Source: Dunaliella salina (taxonomy: Eukaryota > Chlorophyta > Chlorophyceae > Chlamydomonadales > Dunaliellaceae). Taken from it: a DNA stretch of 10,387 bases. The translations under genes and the position numbers were made by a program. Location: contig MU069598.1 of NCBI GenBank assembly GCA_002284615.2, positions 158,994 through 169,380 on the forward strand, given 5' to 3'. The notes under the pieces are model-generated. The model worked only from the letters and a program-made list of their open reading frames with translations, made no database searches and had not been told where the DNA came from. Within the stretch, counting starts at the first letter, position 1; each line of letters starts with the position of its first letter. This document shows, piece after piece, positions 7,811-10,387 of this stretch.

Positions 7811-8490
7811 CGATGGTGGCCAGTGCAAAGCCCTGTCAACCATGGTACCACCATGGCAGTGAAGGCACGGCCCCGTTGTGAAAGCAAGGAGAAAAAGGAG
7901 AGAGAAGGCTAGTCTCCTTTGTAAAGCTTTTTGTAAAGTTTGCCCTTTTCTTCATCATGCCATGGAAGCAGGTGCTTGCCGTGCTGCAAAAACTTCCCCC
8001 CTTTCCCTGCAGAAACATGTACAAATAGTGCAAATGCCTACTCAGTTGCTGCCCAATGCTGTTAACTGCTGAAGTCTGGGATGCTGCACAGCACATACTC
8101 TCTGCACAACACTTACTCAGCCTTGTAAATCAGCTGCCAGTCCTTGTACCCTATGTGCACTGAGGAAAATTCTTCTGTCATCTGCTTGCTTTACACAATG
8201 GAGGAAATTTGGTATTGGACGTTTTCACGTTTGTCAAATTAATGTAAAAATCTGCGCTGGGCAACAGTCAGCACACATTGGAATGATCGGTTCCACCGAT
8301 CGGACATAGCGAACGTCTCTTTTACGTGCTTGACATTTTGACGTAGAATTAAAAACCAACGGACGCTCTTGCGCCCAGATAAAATGAATGCTGACTATTG
8401 TTCTGAGCGCACTCCGCTATGTATGTAATCTTGGTAAAAAACAAACCCGCCTAACAACGTTTGAAATCAAATGAAGACGGCACGGAAGTT
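7811..8490. other. Non-coding stretch with small inverted repeats
   Basis: No supported gene. ccatggt-acc-accatgg forms a 7-bp-arm hairpin near 7839-7856, and gatcggt-tcc-accgatc forms another at 8285-8301. The latter lies in a region (about 8252-8416) whose edges share an imperfect inverted sequence (gcgctgggcaacagtcagca against tgctgactattgttctgagc). No target-site duplication accompanies it. Confidence 0.45.
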
Positions 8491-8805
8491 CCCCTACCCC
8501 TCCAAATTAGACCACCTTGCATGCAGGATTTGAGACGCAGAATAGCTTAATGGCTAACCCAATATCAATAGTATAGAATCAGGCCTCAAAAGTATTCTGA
8601 CCCCTCCAAATTGGACCATGTAGAATCCAAGATTTGAGACTCAGGATCGCCTTTATAACTAATTCAATATCGATGTTATTGAATCAGGAATCTTGTTCAC
8701 TGCCCGTCAAGGTTGGTCCATCTGCCGTTCAGGACATTTAGGACGGAGAATCGCTTTGTGAGTGGCTTAATACCATGATCATAAAATCAGAATGATTCTG
8801 AAGCT
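8491..8805. repeat. Tandem array of three diverged ~104-bp units
   Basis: Unit starts align on cccctccaaattagacca (8497), cccctccaaattggacca (8601) and gcccgtcaaggttggtcca (8702), giving periods of 104 and 101 bp. Each unit then carries a gaggatttgagac-like core followed by cagaatagc / caggatcgc / gagaatcgc. Each ends in an AT-rich segment containing aatatc and (g)aatcag. Units 1 and 2 are clearly closest; unit 3 is more diverged. The same motif order appears at 5950-6170, so this is a dispersed family that has amplified locally here. No coding frame runs through it. Confidence 0.8.
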
Positions 8806-8848
8806 CAGCAGGACCAGGATGAATCAGCTCTACTGGTGGTCCTGCTGA
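8805..8848. repeat. Hairpin with perfect 12-bp arms and a 20-nt loop
   Basis: tcagcaggacca (8805-8816) is exactly complementary in inverse to tggtcctgctga (8837-8848), with 20 bases between. It begins at the end of the third 104-bp unit. I could not tell whether it belongs to that repeat or is an independent remnant such as the end of a small inverted-repeat element. Confidence 0.88.
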
Positions 8849-8882
8849 TCCTACCTACTGTATTGATGTTTTTGCCTTGAAG

Positions 8883-8978
8883 ATAAGATTGTATCGCTAT
8901 ATCCGTCTGCAAGGGCAGCTGAGCGGAAACACAGACCTGGAACTAGACAAGTCTTCAAAAAAAAATGCGAACAGTAAC
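8883..8978 (-). mobile_element. SINE-related repeat fragment, copy B
   Basis: Matches copy A (2537-2634) along nearly its full length: taagatt, tatcgct, atatcc, caagggc, the shared core gctgagcggaaacacag, gtct and a long A-run (8957-8965). Read on the minus strand, it is an internal T-run followed by a degraded B-box-like gtgtttccgctcagctgccc and the same 3' segment (gcgatacaatcttatc). It has the same orientation as copies A and C. No A box is recognisable, so it is partial or decayed. Confidence 0.6.
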
Positions 8979-9904
8979 TTACTGGCGTTGAACGTCAACT
9001 GTTCAGAAACAGTTGCGCTCATAATACCATGTTCTCCAAGTAAGCACTGAGAAATGGCACAAGAAGTCTTAACCGGAATGCTCATTAGTTTTGACTCAAA
9101 ACTTCAGAGCCTTGAAGGTCGTCAGTAGCCTGACGTAAGTCATAATTAGGGGACAAGCCAGGATTCGTTGCTGTCTTAAGACGAAGGGTGTGGACACAGT
9201 GTCTAGGTCGAGACGCGATGCAAAGAATATCCTGGGTAGGCCAACAAAAGAATCTTGGGACGTTATAAGGGGGAATAAGTGGCCATGACTCTCTTTGTAG
9301 GCATGGTGCACCATTGGTGGTAAGTCAACCGTTTGCTGTTGCGCTCTGTAGGGTTTAAGTCTGAGAAGCGTGTCTGACAGTGCAAGTGCCTCTTCCTGAG
9401 GTCCAAAACAAACCGTCTGGGACCAATTGGTTCACAATATGGCAGCTTTTGTTTAAAAATGTGAGATTGAGTCGAGCCATCCATAGCTGAGTGAATAAGA
9501 GAGGTCAAACAATCATTCGGCCTGGAGCCCAGTCAAACGCAAGTAAGATATTTCTACCTGTGTTGGATCGAGTGAAAGATGTGTATTGGTGCATAACTGC
9601 ACGAAATCAGTTGAGCTGTAGAGGTTTCAGGCTACATTCAAAAGAGTTAAAAGTACAAAAGCTCACGCACCTTCTTGTGCTGTCTCAGAAGAAAGTATGC
9701 ACATCTTTTTCATGGATTTTCTGCACACAGAGTAGATGTTAATGACGCAAGGCATTCCTACTTCTCTCTTGCTCGTTTGGAGGATTTTGGATTTTCCAGT
9801 ACCAAGACAATGACAATTAACGCTTTTTCTCCGAGCTTATGGCTATTTCTTTCAAAACACCGAGCAGCCAAACTATCTGGCTGAAGGTTATGTTCCCTTG
9901 TAAA
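8979..9904. other. Non-coding stretch with no supported gene
   Basis: Short frames (62-83 codons) on both strands overlap in competing phases and show no recognisable motifs. I see no repeat unit, transposon end or RNA gene. At the right edge, ccttgtaaa occurs twice in a row (from about 9896), which may be the 3' tail of the minus-strand SINE that follows. Confidence 0.45.
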
Positions 9905-10289
9905 CCTTGTAAAGGTACGTCGCTATTTATGCCTCAAGTGGGCATCTGAGCGGAATCAAACCCGACCTCCAGTGGGGTTGCACGCTACGGGAGGAGCCAG
10001 GCTACGCTGCGGCAGCAGCACTTTTTCAACGGTACACGACTTTTATGCATTTAAGACAAATCCACCCCTACGCTTGGTCATTGCATCTCCAACCTCTGCT
10101 TTTAGTCTGAAATCCTTGAAAAAGTGAGAAGGCCATTTTGCATGCTACCGAGGCTGGCTACGGCTACACTATGCTACGATTTTGCCACTGTAGCACATTA
10201 GTGTGCAACCCTGACCTCGAGCTTCTAATCGGTAGGATCGGGGCCGGTCCTGGCGACTCAGCTATGCCGGTGCTCCGTTCAGGAAAGAC
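9905..10289 (-). mobile_element. tRNA-derived SINE, copy C, split by an inserted miniature element
   Basis: On the minus strand, tagctgagtcgc (plus coordinates 10253-10264) matches the RNA polymerase III A-box consensus TRGCNNAGYNGG at all but the last position. ggtttgattcc (9952-9962) matches the B-box consensus GGTTCGANTCC except for one base. They are too far apart as they stand. Removing the inverted-repeat element 9970-10212 plus one 6-bp gacctc copy brings their starts to about 53 bp, normal for a tRNA with a long variable arm. Downstream of the B box, gctcagatgccc and the segment to about 9910 resemble copies A and B. Tandem tttacaagg at the end would suit a SINE 3' tail. The outer borders are approximate; the tRNA origin is inferred from the boxes, not from a fold. 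Confidence 0.6.
9970..10212. mobile_element. Miniature inverted-repeat element (~243 bp), probably hAT-type
   Basis: The left end is cagtggggttgcac and the right end in reverse complement is agggttgcac (cagggttgcac if one more base is included). Both versions fit the hAT YARNG start. The flanks share gacctc (9964-9969 and 10213-10218), and the 8-base flanks ccgacctc/ctgacctc differ at one base. Subterminal gctacg/cgtagc motifs are repeated at both ends, as in small hAT derivatives. It has no coding capacity. The exact boundary is ambiguous by a few bases because the left end has an extra tgg, so superfamily and duplication length remain uncertain. Confidence 0.55.
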
Positions 10290-10387
10290 CTAGAAGTTGT
10301 TACGAAGGCGCAGAGCTAGCCTAGACGACTGACAGAATGGATCAGGATACAAAGCCAAGGGTGGTGAATTGTCCTATATTTATTGTG
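10290..10387. other. Short non-coding tail of the window
   Basis: No open frame, RNA gene or repeat is visible here. This may be the 5' flank of the minus-strand SINE. Confidence 0.4.

Noticed and set aside
8252..8416. Another inverted-repeat transposon
   Set aside because: The edge similarity is imperfect and short, no target-site duplication adjoins it, and the ends match no known terminal consensus.
9952..10264. Functional tRNA gene on the minus strand
   Set aside because: A and B boxes are split by ~300 bp. Even after removing the insertion I could not draw a convincing acceptor stem or anticodon loop; a SINE head fits better.

Overview
This window looks like repeat-rich intergenic or intronic DNA from a large nuclear genome. 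A green-plant lineage such as a fern, gymnosperm or bryophyte is a guess from general texture, not from any marker gene. The base composition is moderate. A CA microsatellite, tRNA-derived SINE-type sequence, cut-and-paste transposon derivatives with target-site duplications and several decayed minisatellites all point to a eukaryote. There is no operon-like packing, no ribosome binding sites and no reading frame I can assign to a known protein family. One assembly ambiguity (n) lies at 5545.

Layout. 1-36 is a (AC)n microsatellite cut by the window edge. 37-1504 is mostly featureless, with one weak candidate exon at 478-565. 1505-1961 is a diverged CT-rich minisatellite (five copies, 82-117 bp apart), followed by three copies of a ~44-bp repeat at 2041-2175. 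2537-2634 is a SINE-related fragment on the minus strand. 2635-4997 has no supported gene, only a hairpin, a 20-bp decayed repeat and a possible broken coding remnant at 3686-3873.

5006-5914 is the best-defined object: a 909-bp non-autonomous DNA transposon with hAT-type ends, flanked by a perfect 8-bp duplication (cacatatc) and carrying dense subterminal ccgtata/tatacgg motifs. Right after it, 5950-6170 holds two units of a dispersed repeat that recurs as a three-copy ~104-bp tandem array at 8491-8805. 7699-7810 is a clean four-copy 28-bp minisatellite with A-B-A-B variation. A 12-bp-arm hairpin at 8805-8848 ends the 104-bp array and is followed by a second SINE-related fragment (8883-8978).

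The right end (9905-10289) appears to be a tRNA-derived SINE on the minus strand, with A-box and B-box sequences split by a ~243-bp miniature inverted-repeat element. If that element and one copy of its 6-bp duplication are removed, the two boxes return to tRNA-like spacing. No genes work together here. The biology is layered transposon insertion and tandem-repeat decay. I found no convincing new gene system.
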